NCBI GenBank assembly: GCA_964654135.1
Contig: CAZZHV010000037.1
Span: 1-10,776 of the forward strand
DNA from: CAMLQK01 sp964654135
Lineage (GTDB): Bacteria > Patescibacteriota > Saccharimonadia > Saccharimonadales > UBA4665
Direction of reading: 5' to 3'
Length of the DNA stretch: 10,776 nucleotides
Shown: piece by piece, positions 1 through 6,884 of the stretch
Layout: each line of letters starts with the position of its first letter
How positions within the stretch are numbered: position 1 is the first letter of the stretch
The notes under the pieces: model-generated
What the model was told of the DNA's origin: nothing
Database searches by the model: none
The model's input: the letters and a program-made list of their open reading frames with translations, nothing else
Translations under genes and position numbers: made by a program

Positions 1-71
1 TGGGTTTTGCTGCCAGGAAGCGCATCAAACCAATTTTTTCGGGGAAAATAACCCTCACTTGAAAGAGACAT
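1..71 (-). CDS. 5' end of an unknown leftward gene (partial)
   Basis: The reverse strand opens with ATG at 71 and stays open to the window edge, giving about 23 residues beginning MSLSSEGYFPRKNWFD. A GAAGG Shine-Dalgarno-like sequence (80-84) lies 8 nt before this ATG. An in-frame ATG at 89 is possible and would add MKKVFY; it is preceded directly by an in-frame TAA, so the gene cannot start further upstream. Too little is visible to name a family. A promoter-like pair upstream (166-196) supports a real gene start. Confidence 0.55.
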   Translation of the reverse strand, partial: MSLSSEGYFPRKNWFDALPGSKT

Positions 72-165
72 ATAAAAAACCTTCTTCATTTAAAATTTCT
101 ACGCCTAGCCCGTAGCGGCTATGCTCGTAGCGATAAACATGCAAGATGTGTACCGGGACGTAACT

Positions 166-196
166 ATTATAATACCATAAGAGTGTTATTTTGTAA
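166..196 (-). promoter_or_regulatory. Putative promoter of the partial leftward gene
   Basis: On the reverse strand, TTACAA (191-196) is followed after 16 nt by TATTAT (169-174); an overlapping TATAAT lies at 166-171. The leader to the ATG at 71 would be about 90 nt and contains a small hairpin (TAGCC/GGCTA around 107-122) and two copies of CGTAGCG. The rest of 90-303 shows no coding region. Confidence 0.4.
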
Positions 197-303
197 ATAT
201 CATAGGCGTCCGATGCTACTTACCTTCATAATATCACTTTCAGCTAAAAACAGGGCTAGAATATTCTGCTTAAAAATGTTAAAGTAGATCTGTTATCAGC
301 TTT

Positions 304-381
304 GGCGGATGTAGCTCAGTAGGTTAGAGCGCTGGATTGTGGCTCCGGAGGCCGTGGGTTCGAACCCCATCATTCGCCCCA
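304..381 (+). tRNA. tRNA-His (GTG anticodon), encoded G-1 and CCA
   Basis: A full cloverleaf can be drawn. The acceptor stem starts with an extra G at 304 that pairs with C73 at 378, the G-1:C73 identity element of tRNA-His. T8 and A9 are at 312-313 and the D stem starts GCTC at 314. The anticodon loop TTGTGGC gives anticodon GTG. The T arm is GTGGG-TTCGAAC-CCCAT, and CCA is encoded at 379-381. One G-T wobble is present in the acceptor stem. A terminator follows directly, so it appears to be a single-gene transcript. Its own promoter is not clear; the AT-rich stretch 250-300 is the likely place. Confidence 0.95.
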
Positions 382-394
382 AGAAATGAACTTT

Positions 395-421
395 AAAGAC
401 TTCGCGAGAAGTCTTTTTTAT
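395..421 (+). terminator. Intrinsic terminator of tRNA-His
   Basis: The stem AAAGACTTC (395-403) pairs with GAAGTCTTT (408-416) around a GCGA tetraloop, and a run of T follows. It lies 13 nt after the tRNA CCA end. Confidence 0.85.
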
Positions 422-422
422 T

Positions 423-431
423 TGTTAAGAT
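423..431 (+). promoter_or_regulatory. Extended -10 box, probable leaderless start
   Basis: TGT-TAAGAT (423-431) is an extended -10 motif exactly 6 nt before the ATG at 438. Transcription would then begin at or next to the A of ATG. No Shine-Dalgarno sequence is visible before this start. Two other genes in the window have the same spacing. The -35 region would overlap the tRNA terminator and is not recognisable. Confidence 0.45.
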
Positions 432-437
432 AAAAGC

Positions 438-908
438 ATGGACACCAAAGATATTGCCGAAAAACTTCTAGACACTATACAATATGCCACGATTGCCACT
501 TCTGGTATTGGCGGAGAACCTTGGAATACACCTGTTTTTTGCGCACATGACGGGTACACAATATATTGGTCTTCGCATCCTGATGCGGTGCATTCAAAAA
601 ATATAGCAAACACTCATAAAGCCTTCATTGCCATTTATAATTCCAAAGCACAAGAAGGTGAAGGCGTGGGTCTTTACCTTAAGGCCGCTGTTCGCATACT
701 GGAAGGCGAAGAGGAAATCGCACACGCGCTTGACCTACTCGGAAAACGGCGAGGCAAACCGTTTAGTCACCCAAAGAAATTTATAGATGGTGGTCCGCAA
801 CGCATCTATGAAGCGACGCCGGTGCATGCCTGGATAAATGATGCCGATCAGGACGCTGACGGAGATTTTATTAAAGATTATCGGATTGAACTCGAGCTGG
901 ATAATTAG
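438..908 (+). CDS. Pyridoxamine 5'-phosphate oxidase-like split-barrel flavoprotein
   Basis: The 156-aa product has the layout of the PNPOx-like FMN-binding split barrel: a short N-terminal helix, then YATIATSGIGGEPWNTPV (about 16-33), a hallmark first strand pair, then the strand IYWSSHPDAVHSKNI (about 42-56), where this family often contacts FMN phosphate and where H and S/K residues are seen. A C-terminal strand region ends HAWIND..DYRIELEL. Members bind FMN, F420 or haem and reduce or oxidise small substrates; the substrate cannot be read from the sequence. It is a stand-alone cytoplasmic protein with no signal peptide. The start at 438 fits the domain and the adjacent -10 box. No terminator is obvious on its own strand; the hairpin at 920-935 has its T-tract on the opposite strand. 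Confidence 0.75.
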   Translation: MDTKDIAEKLLDTIQYATIATSGIGGEPWNTPVFCAHDGYTIYWSSHPDAVHSKNIANTHKAFIAIYNSKAQEGEGVGLYLKAAVRILEGEEEIAHALDLLGKRRGKPFSHPKKFIDGGPQRIYEATPVHAWINDADQDADGDFIKDYRIELELDN

Positions 909-913
909 ACAAC

Positions 914-935
914 TAAAAACCACCTCGCTGGGTGG
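914..935 (-). terminator. Intrinsic terminator of the leftward GC-rich gene (module A)
   Basis: Read on the reverse strand, CCACC (931-935) and GGTGG (920-924) form a stem with a 6-nt loop, and TTTTT (915-919) follows directly. The T-tract exists only in this direction, so it ends the transcript coming from 1061-1795 after a 3' untranslated region of about 125 nt that includes the two structures at 961-1014 and 1032-1051. Confidence 0.7.
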
Positions 936-960
936 CATACTAAAACGAAGTTGTGAGTGA

Positions 961-1014
961 CCAGTGCCGAGGAGAGAATGTAAGGCAAAAGCCTCAATCC
1001 TTCCCCGGCACTGG
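961..1014 (-). other. Long imperfect hairpin in the 3' region of module A (54 nt)
   Basis: CCAGTGCCG (961-969) is perfectly complementary to 1006-1014. Inside this 9-bp stem the two arms pair again almost throughout: about nine further pairs interrupted by an A-C and a T-T mismatch, a 2-nt bulge, then a 4-bp stem AGGC/GCCT (983-986, 991-994) with a 4-nt loop. It lies between the stop codon of the GC-rich gene and a separate terminator. Its size and layout match hairpins at 8325-8379 and 9775-9832. The function is unknown; a recombination site or a folded 3'-UTR RNA are the leading possibilities. Confidence 0.7.
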
Positions 1015-1031
1015 GCAGCTCGTCTGTCTTT

Positions 1032-1051
1032 ACTTGTGCCTAGGCACAAGT
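1032..1051. repeat. Perfect 20-bp palindrome
   Basis: ACTTGTGCCT is followed at once by its exact reverse complement, giving a gapless palindrome 9 bp beyond the stop codon of the leftward gene. It could be a dimeric protein-binding site or, in RNA, a tight hairpin in the 3' untranslated region. No T-tract follows on either strand, so it is not an intrinsic terminator by itself. Confidence 0.8.
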
Positions 1052-1060
1052 GTCATGTTG

Positions 1061-1795
1061 TCAGTGCGTACCGGACGTCAACGCGGGGGCGTTGAGCGAG
1101 AGCTTGGCCCTGACGGCGTTGATGTGCATCTCGCCCATGGGCTTGATTGCCAGTGCACCGTCGGGGGACTCGACGTCCAGGATGTCGTCGACCTGCTGGT
1201 CGGACGGCACGAAGCGGTCGAAGTTCCGGCGCGTCTGGAAGATGCTGGACAGTACCTCCTTGTAGGCGAGCCACGTGCAGTTCTCGTGGGGGTTCTTCAT
1301 GGCGTGGCAGTCGTACCTGCGACAGATGTCGTCCAGGTAGTCGGTCGTGAGGATCACGACGTTGCAGGACCCGCCACCGTTGATCTTGATGGGGTGCTGG
1401 CGCTTGTGGGACTCCACAATGAGGAGGTTGCCGATGAACAGGCTGGTGAGCGCGTGGCCCTTCTCCTTGGTGACGGCCTCGGGATCGCGGTGCGTGCTGC
1501 TCCAGGCGTTCTCGTTGGCGAGCGAGAGCAGATCCGCAGCGCGCATCGGGACGCAGGTGATGACCGTACTGTCACCCGGGAGGGGCGTGAGCAGCGCACG
1601 GAGCGCGGCGGTGCCACGGATGGACCACCGGTGCTCGTCGACGAACACCAGGTTCTGGCCACCGCCGAGCAGCACGATGTTGTCGTGGGGCGGTTCGGTG
1701 ACGAGCGTCGGCTTGAAGGTGTCCTCGATGATCTCGGGCTCAGGGGCGAGCGGACGGGTCGAGCGGTCACCACGAAGGAAGGTGAGCAGAGACAT
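1061..1795 (-). CDS. Unknown GC-rich 244-aa protein with a Cys/His cluster (module A)
   Basis: This is a leftward gene whose codons end overwhelmingly in G or C, unlike the flanking genes; a 60-base sample at 1561-1620 has 44 G/C. The start at 1795 (MSLLTFLRGDRS) is preceded by AGAGGAA at a suitable distance. An in-frame start near 1825 is possible but lies in the AT-richer leader. I do not recognise the family. Visible features are an acidic and proline-rich N-terminus (about 15-38), a hydrophobic strand followed by glycines (IVLLGGGQNLVFVDE, 40-54), a predicted alpha/beta middle part, and a cluster C158, C163-H164, H170, C173 that could hold a metal ion. There is no signal peptide or membrane helix. 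Its composition suggests transfer from a high-GC donor, perhaps an actinobacterial host or its phage, but this is inference. A longer rightward frame over the same bases is a GC-driven shadow. Confidence 0.75.
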   Translation of the reverse strand: MSLLTFLRGDRSTRPLAPEPEIIEDTFKPTLVTEPPHDNIVLLGGGQNLVFVDEHRWSIRGTAALRALLTPLPGDSTVITCVPMRAADLLSLANENAWSSTHRDPEAVTKEKGHALTSLFIGNLLIVESHKRQHPIKINGGGSCNVVILTTDYLDDICRRYDCHAMKNPHENCTWLAYKEVLSSIFQTRRNFDRFVPSDQQVDDILDVESPDGALAIKPMGEMHINAVRAKLSLNAPALTSGTH

Positions 1796-1849
1796 GATGC
1801 GAGATTCCTCTCGATCGAAGGGCATTGCTGGCTGGTAGTAGGGAGTAAA

Positions 1850-1883
1850 ACTGCAAAGCAGTGTAGTCTTATTCCTGACTACA
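1850..1883 (-). promoter_or_regulatory. Tandem hairpins in the 5' leader of module A
   Basis: In the transcript direction, a 7-bp stem TGTAGTC/GACTACA (1877-1883 with 1862-1868, 8-nt loop) is followed at once by ACTGC-TTT-GCAGT (1850-1862) and then TTT. The second hairpin looks like a weak intrinsic terminator, and the two stems share one base. The leader is about 165 nt long, unusual for this compact window, and could act as an attenuator. No known riboswitch motif was recognised in 1796-1960. Confidence 0.4.
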
Positions 1884-1967
1884 AGTCGCACAGCGGATAA
1901 TCGGGGAATCGATCGCATATGAGACAGAGAGCTGTTAAGGTGCTGCCGTTATAGGCAACAGGAAGTG

Positions 1968-1995
1968 ATTATACAACTTTTGCAACACAATGCAA
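1968..1995 (-). promoter_or_regulatory. Promoter of module A with an inverted repeat at -35
   Basis: On the reverse strand TTGCAT (1990-1995) is followed after 16 nt by TATAAT (1968-1973), a strong sigma-70-like promoter. An inverted repeat TTGCA-n6-TGCAA (1980-1995) overlaps the -35 box and part of the spacer and may be an operator. Transcription would start near 1961. Confidence 0.6.
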
Positions 1996-2050
1996 GTATT
2001 TTTTACCTCTGTTTATCAGCTAGTTTTAAACCAAGTTGCGCTATCATTTT

Positions 2051-2059
2051 TGCTATACT
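2051..2059 (+). promoter_or_regulatory. Extended -10 promoter of the P-type ATPase gene
   Basis: TGC-TATACT is an extended -10 element located 36 nt before the GTG start. No good -35 is visible at 17 nt, which is usual for extended -10 promoters. It faces away from the module A promoter about 60 bp to its left. Confidence 0.55.
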
Positions 2060-2095
2060 GGTTGTAAAAGTTGAGTTCTGTAAGGGAGAATTTCT

Positions 2096-3937
2096 GTGCA
2101 CCGCATGATTCATTTTGTTAAAGAATATAAACTATTTACGTTCGGATTGGTGGCAGCACTCGCTGCACTGATACTCGATTTAACAGGCTTCGACAGCGCA
2201 GCTCACTGGGTACTTGGTATTACTGCAGTCATAGAGCTCATGCCACTTGTTTGGGGCATGGTCCAAGATGTCCGTTATGGCACGTATGGTGTTGATTTAC
2301 TCGCAGCTACAGCAATTGCCACCTCTGTTATTATGCACGAATATTGGGCAGCTATTGTTATCGTGTTGATGCTGACAGGTGGTGAAAGTCTCGAAGACTA
2401 CGCCGAAAAACGTGCTTCCCGCGAGCTTGATGCACTCATGACACGAGCACCGCAAAAGGCACATCTTCTAAAAGGTCGGACCGAAACTGACGTTGCCGTA
2501 AAAACACTTGTCGCTGGTGATAAAATTATTATTCGCCCTGGCGAAATCGTACCTATTGATGGCACGATTCTCGATGGAACCGCGAGCTTTGACGAAGCTT
2601 CGTTAACTGGTGAAAGCCTGCCGCAAACACGCGAAACCGGCGACACCGTTCTTAGCGGCTCCGTGAATATGGATGGCGAGGTCACCGTACGCGCTATTCA
2701 TACAGCTGCCGAGAGCCAATATGAGCAAATCATTAAGCTCGTCCAAAACGCCAGCAAAAGTCAGACACCATTTGTGCGCTTAGCCGACCGCTACAGCATC
2801 CCCTTTACTATCGTGTCATTTGGTATTGCAATCTTGGCTTGGATACTCAGCGGTGATTCGCTTCGTTTCTTGGAAGTGATCGTCGTAGCCACGCCTTGTC
2901 CGTTAATTTTGGCTGCTCCGATTGCTGTTATTTCTGGAATGAGCCGCAGCGCCAAGCACGGTATTATTATCAAAACAGGTTCTGCATTAGAGCGTTTGGC
3001 TAGTGCCAAAACTATCGCCTTTGATAAAACTGGCACCTTAACGCAAGGAAATCTCGTTGTTGATACTATCAAGACTTACAATAACGCTAGCAAAGCCGAT
3101 ATCTTACACGCTGCAGCCACGCTTGAATCGAGTTCAAATCATGTGGTAGCTCAAGCCATTGTCAATGAAGCTCGCGCCAAAAACGTCAAAATTGGCAAGG
3201 CAAAGCACGTTAAAGAAATTGCTGGCAATGGCGTTGAGGCAATGATTGGCGGCAAGCAAGTCATTGCTGGACGCCTACATCTGCTCGAAACGCATGGTAT
3301 TGCCCTGCCGAAAAACTTTAAAGCGAACGAAGTAAAACAAACCGCTGTTCTCGTTGCCATCAATGGTGTCTTCTGCGGTGTTATTACATTAAAAGATGAA
3401 GTGCGTGCAGAGAGTAAAGCGACTATTGAGCAGCTCAGCGCTTTGGGTGTCGACAACTTTATGATGGTTACTGGAGACAACCAGACCACAGCCAATGCCA
3501 TTGCTAAGCAGGTTGGTATTACCGAAGTTATTGCCGAAGCATTACCCGGTGACAAACTGCGCGCTATCGATGCCGCACAGCTACGCCCGGTAGCTTTCGT
3601 TGGTGATGGTGTTAATGATGCACCTGTGCTCACGGCTAGTGATGTTGGCATTGCACTCGGCGCACGCGGCTCAACAGCAGCCAGTGAATCCGCTGACGTC
3701 GTTATTATGAAAGATGATATCAGCCGTGTAGCTTACGGCGTAGAAATCGCTAAGAGGACTTTTGGCATTGCTCGACAAAGTATCCTCATCGGCATTGGCC
3801 TAAGCGTTGTCCTCATGCTCATCTTCTCTACTGGTAAATTCAAACCAGTGTACGGCGCAGCAATTCAGGAACTCGTAGACGTCGTGGTTATCTTTAACGC
3901 TTTACGCGCTCACACCAGTGGCAAAAAACAATCATAA
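2096..3937 (+). CDS. P1B-type heavy-metal transporting ATPase
   Basis: This 613-aa inner-membrane pump couples ATP hydrolysis to metal-ion transport. It starts with GTG at 2096, 7 nt after AGGGAGA; the ATG at 2105 is too far from that site. There is no N-terminal metal-binding domain; the protein opens with about four membrane segments (roughly 14-97). The actuator loop has SLTGES with TGES at 171-174, the phosphorylation motif DKTGTLT has D310, and the hinge motif GDGVND is at 503-508. The transmembrane metal-site motif is TPCP (266-269) instead of the CPC of copper pumps, so I do not assign copper; T/SPC variants occur in Co/Ni/Fe-type pumps, but the ion remains open. The P1B HP signature is altered: SSNHVV has H349 but V350 instead of P. 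The C-terminus ends QELVDVVVIFNALRA, typical of the family. A bidirectional terminator follows. It is a single gene. Confidence 0.9.
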   Translation: MHRMIHFVKEYKLFTFGLVAALAALILDLTGFDSAAHWVLGITAVIELMPLVWGMVQDVRYGTYGVDLLAATAIATSVIMHEYWAAIVIVLMLTGGESLEDYAEKRASRELDALMTRAPQKAHLLKGRTETDVAVKTLVAGDKIIIRPGEIVPIDGTILDGTASFDEASLTGESLPQTRETGDTVLSGSVNMDGEVTVRAIHTAAESQYEQIIKLVQNASKSQTPFVRLADRYSIPFTIVSFGIAILAWILSGDSLRFLEVIVVATPCPLILAAPIAVISGMSRSAKHGIIIKTGSALERLASAKTIAFDKTGTLTQGNLVVDTIKTYNNASKADILHAAATLESSSNHVVAQAIVNEARAKNVKIGKAKHVKEIAGNGVEAMIGGKQVIAGRLHLLETHGIALPKNFKANEVKQTAVLVAINGVFCGVITLKDEVRAESKATIEQLSALGVDNFMMVTGDNQTTANAIAKQVGITEVIAEALPGDKLRAIDAAQLRPVAFVGDGVNDAPVLTASDVGIALGARGSTAASESADVVIMKDDISRVAYGVEIAKRTFGIARQSILIGIGLSVVLMLIFSTGKFKPVYGAAIQELVDVVVIFNALRAHTSGKKQS

Positions 3938-3954
3938 CAGCCATGCTATTAGCA

Positions 3955-3982
3955 AAAACGCACCTCATCTGGGGTGCGTTTT
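3955..3982. terminator. Bidirectional intrinsic terminator between convergent genes
   Basis: AAAACGCACC (3955-3964) pairs perfectly with GGTGCGTTTT (3973-3982) around an 8-nt loop. T-rich flanks occur on both strands, so it can end both the ATPase transcript and the leftward Clp-like transcript, whose stop codon (3981-3983) overlaps its edge. Confidence 0.85.
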
Positions 3983-6470
3983 ATTGTGGGTGGAGGTCAA
4001 CCGAAACACTGTCAGGCGTCTGTTGCACTGCAGGTGGTGGAGGGGGCGGAGCCGGCATATCAGAGCGCGCTTCCTGGCCCAAAATAGCTTGTACATCTTG
4101 TAAAGTAATTTGGATCTGCTCACCTGGCATTACCTGACCGCCGAGCATACGACGTGCCACAATATTCTCAACGGCGCGCTGAACAATACGGCGCATTGGG
4201 CGAGCACCCATCTTTGGATCGTAACCAGCCTGTACCAATAAGCGTTTAGCATCATCCGCCACACTAACCGATACTTTCTGTACTGCCAACGTTTTGTTAA
4301 TACCCTTTAGGATAAGTTCGATCACCTGCAGCAATTCATCCTGGTTGAGTGGTCGGAACAGCACAATTTCGTCAAAACGGTTCAAGAATTCTGGACGGAA
4401 TTGGTTACTGCTCACAAGCTCATCAATAAATTTAGACTCGAAGTCTTCCATCTTCCAACCAGCATCGATATACTGACGGATTCGGTCAGCACCAGCGTTA
4501 CTGGTGGCAATAATAATGGCGTCGCGGAAACTAACTTCACGGTTATTAATATCACGCAAAATGCCTTCATCAAGCAGCTGCAGTAAGGTGTTGAGAACAT
4601 TTGGATGCGCCTTTTCGATCTCATCAAGCAAGACAACGCTAAATGGCTGTCGAGCAATTTGCGCTGTTAGACTGTGCGGGTCGGTGGCAGCGTCAGCAAT
4701 GAGGCGTGTTACATCAGTAGGCTGAACGTATTCGTTAAGATCCAAGCGAACAAGATGATCTTCCCCTCCAAAAAATACTGCGGCCAAAGCTTTGGAAAGT
4801 TCGGTCTTACCGACACCAGTTGGACCCAGGAAAAGGAACGTACCAATTGGACGCTCTTGGTTGCGCACCCCTGCCCTCGCACGACGCAGTGCATCGCTCA
4901 CAACTTGCACGGCGCGCACCTGGTTGATCATTCGCTCATGAATTGCGTCTTCTAGGTTGAGCAGCGTCTCGCGCTCAGCTGCAGTGTCAGCTGTGCCTAC
5001 TTTAACGCCAACAGTCTGTTCGATAGCCTGACGAACTGCTGGCGCTGTTACAAATCCCTGATCAGCAAAGCCAGCAGCAGATTCAAGAAGTGTTAAGACC
5101 TTACCTGGCATTGATTGGTCTTTAATATAGCGATCGCTCAGGCGATATGCCTCCTGCAGCGACTGGTACATGTACGTTACACGCTGTCGATGTTCGATCA
5201 TGATCAGCTGGTCTTCCATAATAAGCATCGTGTCTTCGGCATTGGTTGGTGCTACAGGTACACGGTTGAGGTATTGTGCAAGTGCCGCATTGCGCTGCGA
5301 AATACGAAGCCAGTTTTGCTCATCCATGGCCAAGATAAGGCGGAGCGATCCGCCCTCAAGTATTGGCAAAAGTACGTTACTAAGGTCAACGGAGCCGGTG
5401 CCGTCCTCGAAGAACAAATGAGCGTCATCGAGGAAAAGAATAATGTTTTTAGCAGCGTAGGCTTCGTAGAAGAGTTGTTGAATAAGCCCCTCGAGCTCGC
5501 CGCGACCATGTGCCTGTGCAATTAGCGAAGAAGGATCGAGTGAAAATACCTGCTGGAATTTAAGTCCACGTGGCACATTTTGGCCGCCTTCTAGCAGACG
5601 CTGGGCGAGTGATTTAACCAACGTCGTTTTACCCGTGCCGAGGCCACCAATTAAAGCGACGTTCTGGCGTCCACCTTGCGTAAAAAGTGTCATCATACGA
5701 TCAACAATTTGCTGGTGAACAAGAACATCACGGGTTAATAGGCCGTTATAGCCAATCTGTTCGCTAATGTTGACTGCAAACCGGCTCAGAAGCGGTGTAT
5801 AGCCAAATGACCAGTCGCGACCAATGCCTCCGTCATTTTTACGCTCAGCGTGATGAGAGATTACTTCTTGTAGGTGATGGTACCACGCCACGCCATGAAC
5901 AATATCTTCACTACTAAGTTGAACATGAGCCAAGATGGTGTCAATTTGCGGTGTCACGAGTAATATTGCTGCTAGCACAGAAACCGGGCTAATCATTGGC
6001 AAGCCGAGTTCAGATCGAATCTGGTCGGCCTTTTGCCAGACCTGTTTGGGGTCTAGGTTGTTGTGTTCACAAATTGCTTCAAAAACATCGGCATGCAAGC
6101 CAAAACGCGCTGCAAAGAACATGCCCTCGGGCGTCTTAAGCGCTGCGGCAGCTATATCCTTAGTTGTATATTCGCGGGGTAATGTCCCGAGCAAACTACT
6201 CGAAAGAACATCATCCACACTTCGGGGCTGTGCCGAGACAGGAATGTCCTTAAGCTCACCTTGTGCCCACGCTGCCAACATAATGAACGGCGTAGCTACG
6301 ATTATTAAGAACCAACCTGCTACGACACCCGTTGCCAGAAGTGCGATTGCGCCAAGTACCAAAATAGCACCGACAACACCCCAGAGCATTCGCAGTGAAC
6401 TTGTGGCGAAACGAGCAGCAAAACGAGCTTTTTGGGCACGAATACTGCCGTAAACAACTTCTGGGCTCAT
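3981..6470 (-). CDS. Membrane-anchored ClpA/B/C-like two-ring AAA+ ATPase with degenerate pore loops
   Basis: The 829-aa product starts at ATG 6470, which overlaps the upstream stop codon (ATGA). Two membrane helices lie at about 28-48 and 49-69, then a helical N-domain (about 85-200). Ring 1 has Walker A GGLGTGKT (275-282, K281) and Walker B ILFLDD (D348-D349), where the usual catalytic E is D. Ring 2 has Walker A GPTGVGKT (549-556), Walker B LLDEIEKAH (614-622) and sensor-2 GARPMRR (755-761). The ring-1 pore motif normally KYRGEFE reads HGRGELE (321-327). The ring-2 GYVG loop is missing: DVTRLIADAATDPHS (586-600) runs on to LLDE without it. No IGF/IGL ClpP-docking tripeptide follows SNAG (657-660). 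The C-terminus ends in a proline run (807-813) and a short tail. The family is clear, but threading of substrates and partnership with ClpP are doubtful. It is translationally coupled to the small membrane protein upstream, probably a partner. Confidence 0.88.
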   Translation of the reverse strand: MSPEVVYGSIRAQKARFAARFATSSLRMLWGVVGAILVLGAIALLATGVVAGWFLIIVATPFIMLAAWAQGELKDIPVSAQPRSVDDVLSSSLLGTLPREYTTKDIAAAALKTPEGMFFAARFGLHADVFEAICEHNNLDPKQVWQKADQIRSELGLPMISPVSVLAAILLVTPQIDTILAHVQLSSEDIVHGVAWYHHLQEVISHHAERKNDGGIGRDWSFGYTPLLSRFAVNISEQIGYNGLLTRDVLVHQQIVDRMMTLFTQGGRQNVALIGGLGTGKTTLVKSLAQRLLEGGQNVPRGLKFQQVFSLDPSSLIAQAHGRGELEGLIQQLFYEAYAAKNIILFLDDAHLFFEDGTGSVDLSNVLLPILEGGSLRLILAMDEQNWLRISQRNAALAQYLNRVPVAPTNAEDTMLIMEDQLIMIEHRQRVTYMYQSLQEAYRLSDRYIKDQSMPGKVLTLLESAAGFADQGFVTAPAVRQAIEQTVGVKVGTADTAAERETLLNLEDAIHERMINQVRAVQVVSDALRRARAGVRNQERPIGTFLFLGPTGVGKTELSKALAAVFFGGEDHLVRLDLNEYVQPTDVTRLIADAATDPHSLTAQIARQPFSVVLLDEIEKAHPNVLNTLLQLLDEGILRDINNREVSFRDAIIIATSNAGADRIRQYIDAGWKMEDFESKFIDELVSSNQFRPEFLNRFDEIVLFRPLNQDELLQVIELILKGINKTLAVQKVSVSVADDAKRLLVQAGYDPKMGARPMRRIVQRAVENIVARRMLGGQVMPGEQIQITLQDVQAILGQEARSDMPAPPPPPPAVQQTPDSVSVDLHPQ

Positions 6471-6841
6471 AGCGCCCAGCCCATTACGTAACCAGCGATA
6501 GCAATAAGTGGCAAGAGCGGCACGCAAGGCCATAGAATCATTTGGATACCGCCTATAATCATCACGACAGCGCTCACGACAACACCAATAACAATAAATA
6601 AGGTGCGAACAAAAGCACCAAAGAAACGAGAAAAGGTGCGGTCTGCCCACGCTCGCATTTGCACATCCAAGGAGCCACGGCCCTTAACGGCAGCAATTTG
6701 GCGAAATGGGTCAAAGAGAGTACGCAATAACAAACCCACCGAAAAGAAGTCGAGGGTTTGGTCGAGACGACGCTCGATACGTCGGCCTAGAGCGGCCCAA
6801 GCAGTGGTGTACCACCACGAAAAAAGCGCTATAGCGAGCAT
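6467..6841 (-). CDS. Small membrane protein coupled to the Clp-like ATPase
   Basis: The product is 124 aa. A hydrophobic N-terminus (LAIALFSWWYTTAWAAL) is followed by a basic amphipathic part (GRRIERRLDQTLDFFSVGLLLRTLFDPFRQI, about 20-48) and two C-terminal membrane helices (about 77-96 and 98-121). I do not recognise a named family. The start is taken as ATG 6841 because a -10 box lies 6 nt before it; an in-frame GTG at 6847 would abut that box. Its stop overlaps the ATPase start in ATGA, so the two proteins are likely made in fixed proportion and may form one membrane complex. The gene follows the lipid-kinase-like gene after 43 nt and can be read from it or from its own promoter. Confidence 0.7.
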   Translation of the reverse strand: MLAIALFSWWYTTAWAALGRRIERRLDQTLDFFSVGLLLRTLFDPFRQIAAVKGRGSLDVQMRAWADRTFSRFFGAFVRTLFIVIGVVVSAVVMIIGGIQMILWPCVPLLPLIAIAGYVMGWAL

Positions 6842-6847
6842 ACGCAC

Positions 6848-6856
6848 AGTATAGCA
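6848..6856 (-). promoter_or_regulatory. Extended -10 box of the membrane protein/Clp-like pair, leaderless
   Basis: On the reverse strand TGC-TATACT ends 6 nt before the ATG at 6841, so the first transcribed base would fall on or beside the start codon. No Shine-Dalgarno sequence precedes the ATG. Confidence 0.6.
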
Positions 6857-6884
6857 TTCAGGGAAGTATTTTGCTTGTGCTTAT

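Noticed and set aside
953..1900. Long rightward reading frame (315 codons) opposite the module A gene
   Set aside because: It is rich in V, G, D, E and R as expected for an antisense shadow of a GC-rich gene, runs through the palindrome, the leader hairpins and other non-coding parts, and lacks a ribosome site. The leftward frame has the G/C third-position bias.
6471..6650. N-terminal extension of the Clp-like ATPase to 6650
   Set aside because: The extension overlaps the small membrane protein gene in another frame and its translation is Cys/Arg/Tyr-rich without domain character; the ATGA overlap at 6467-6470 is a better start.
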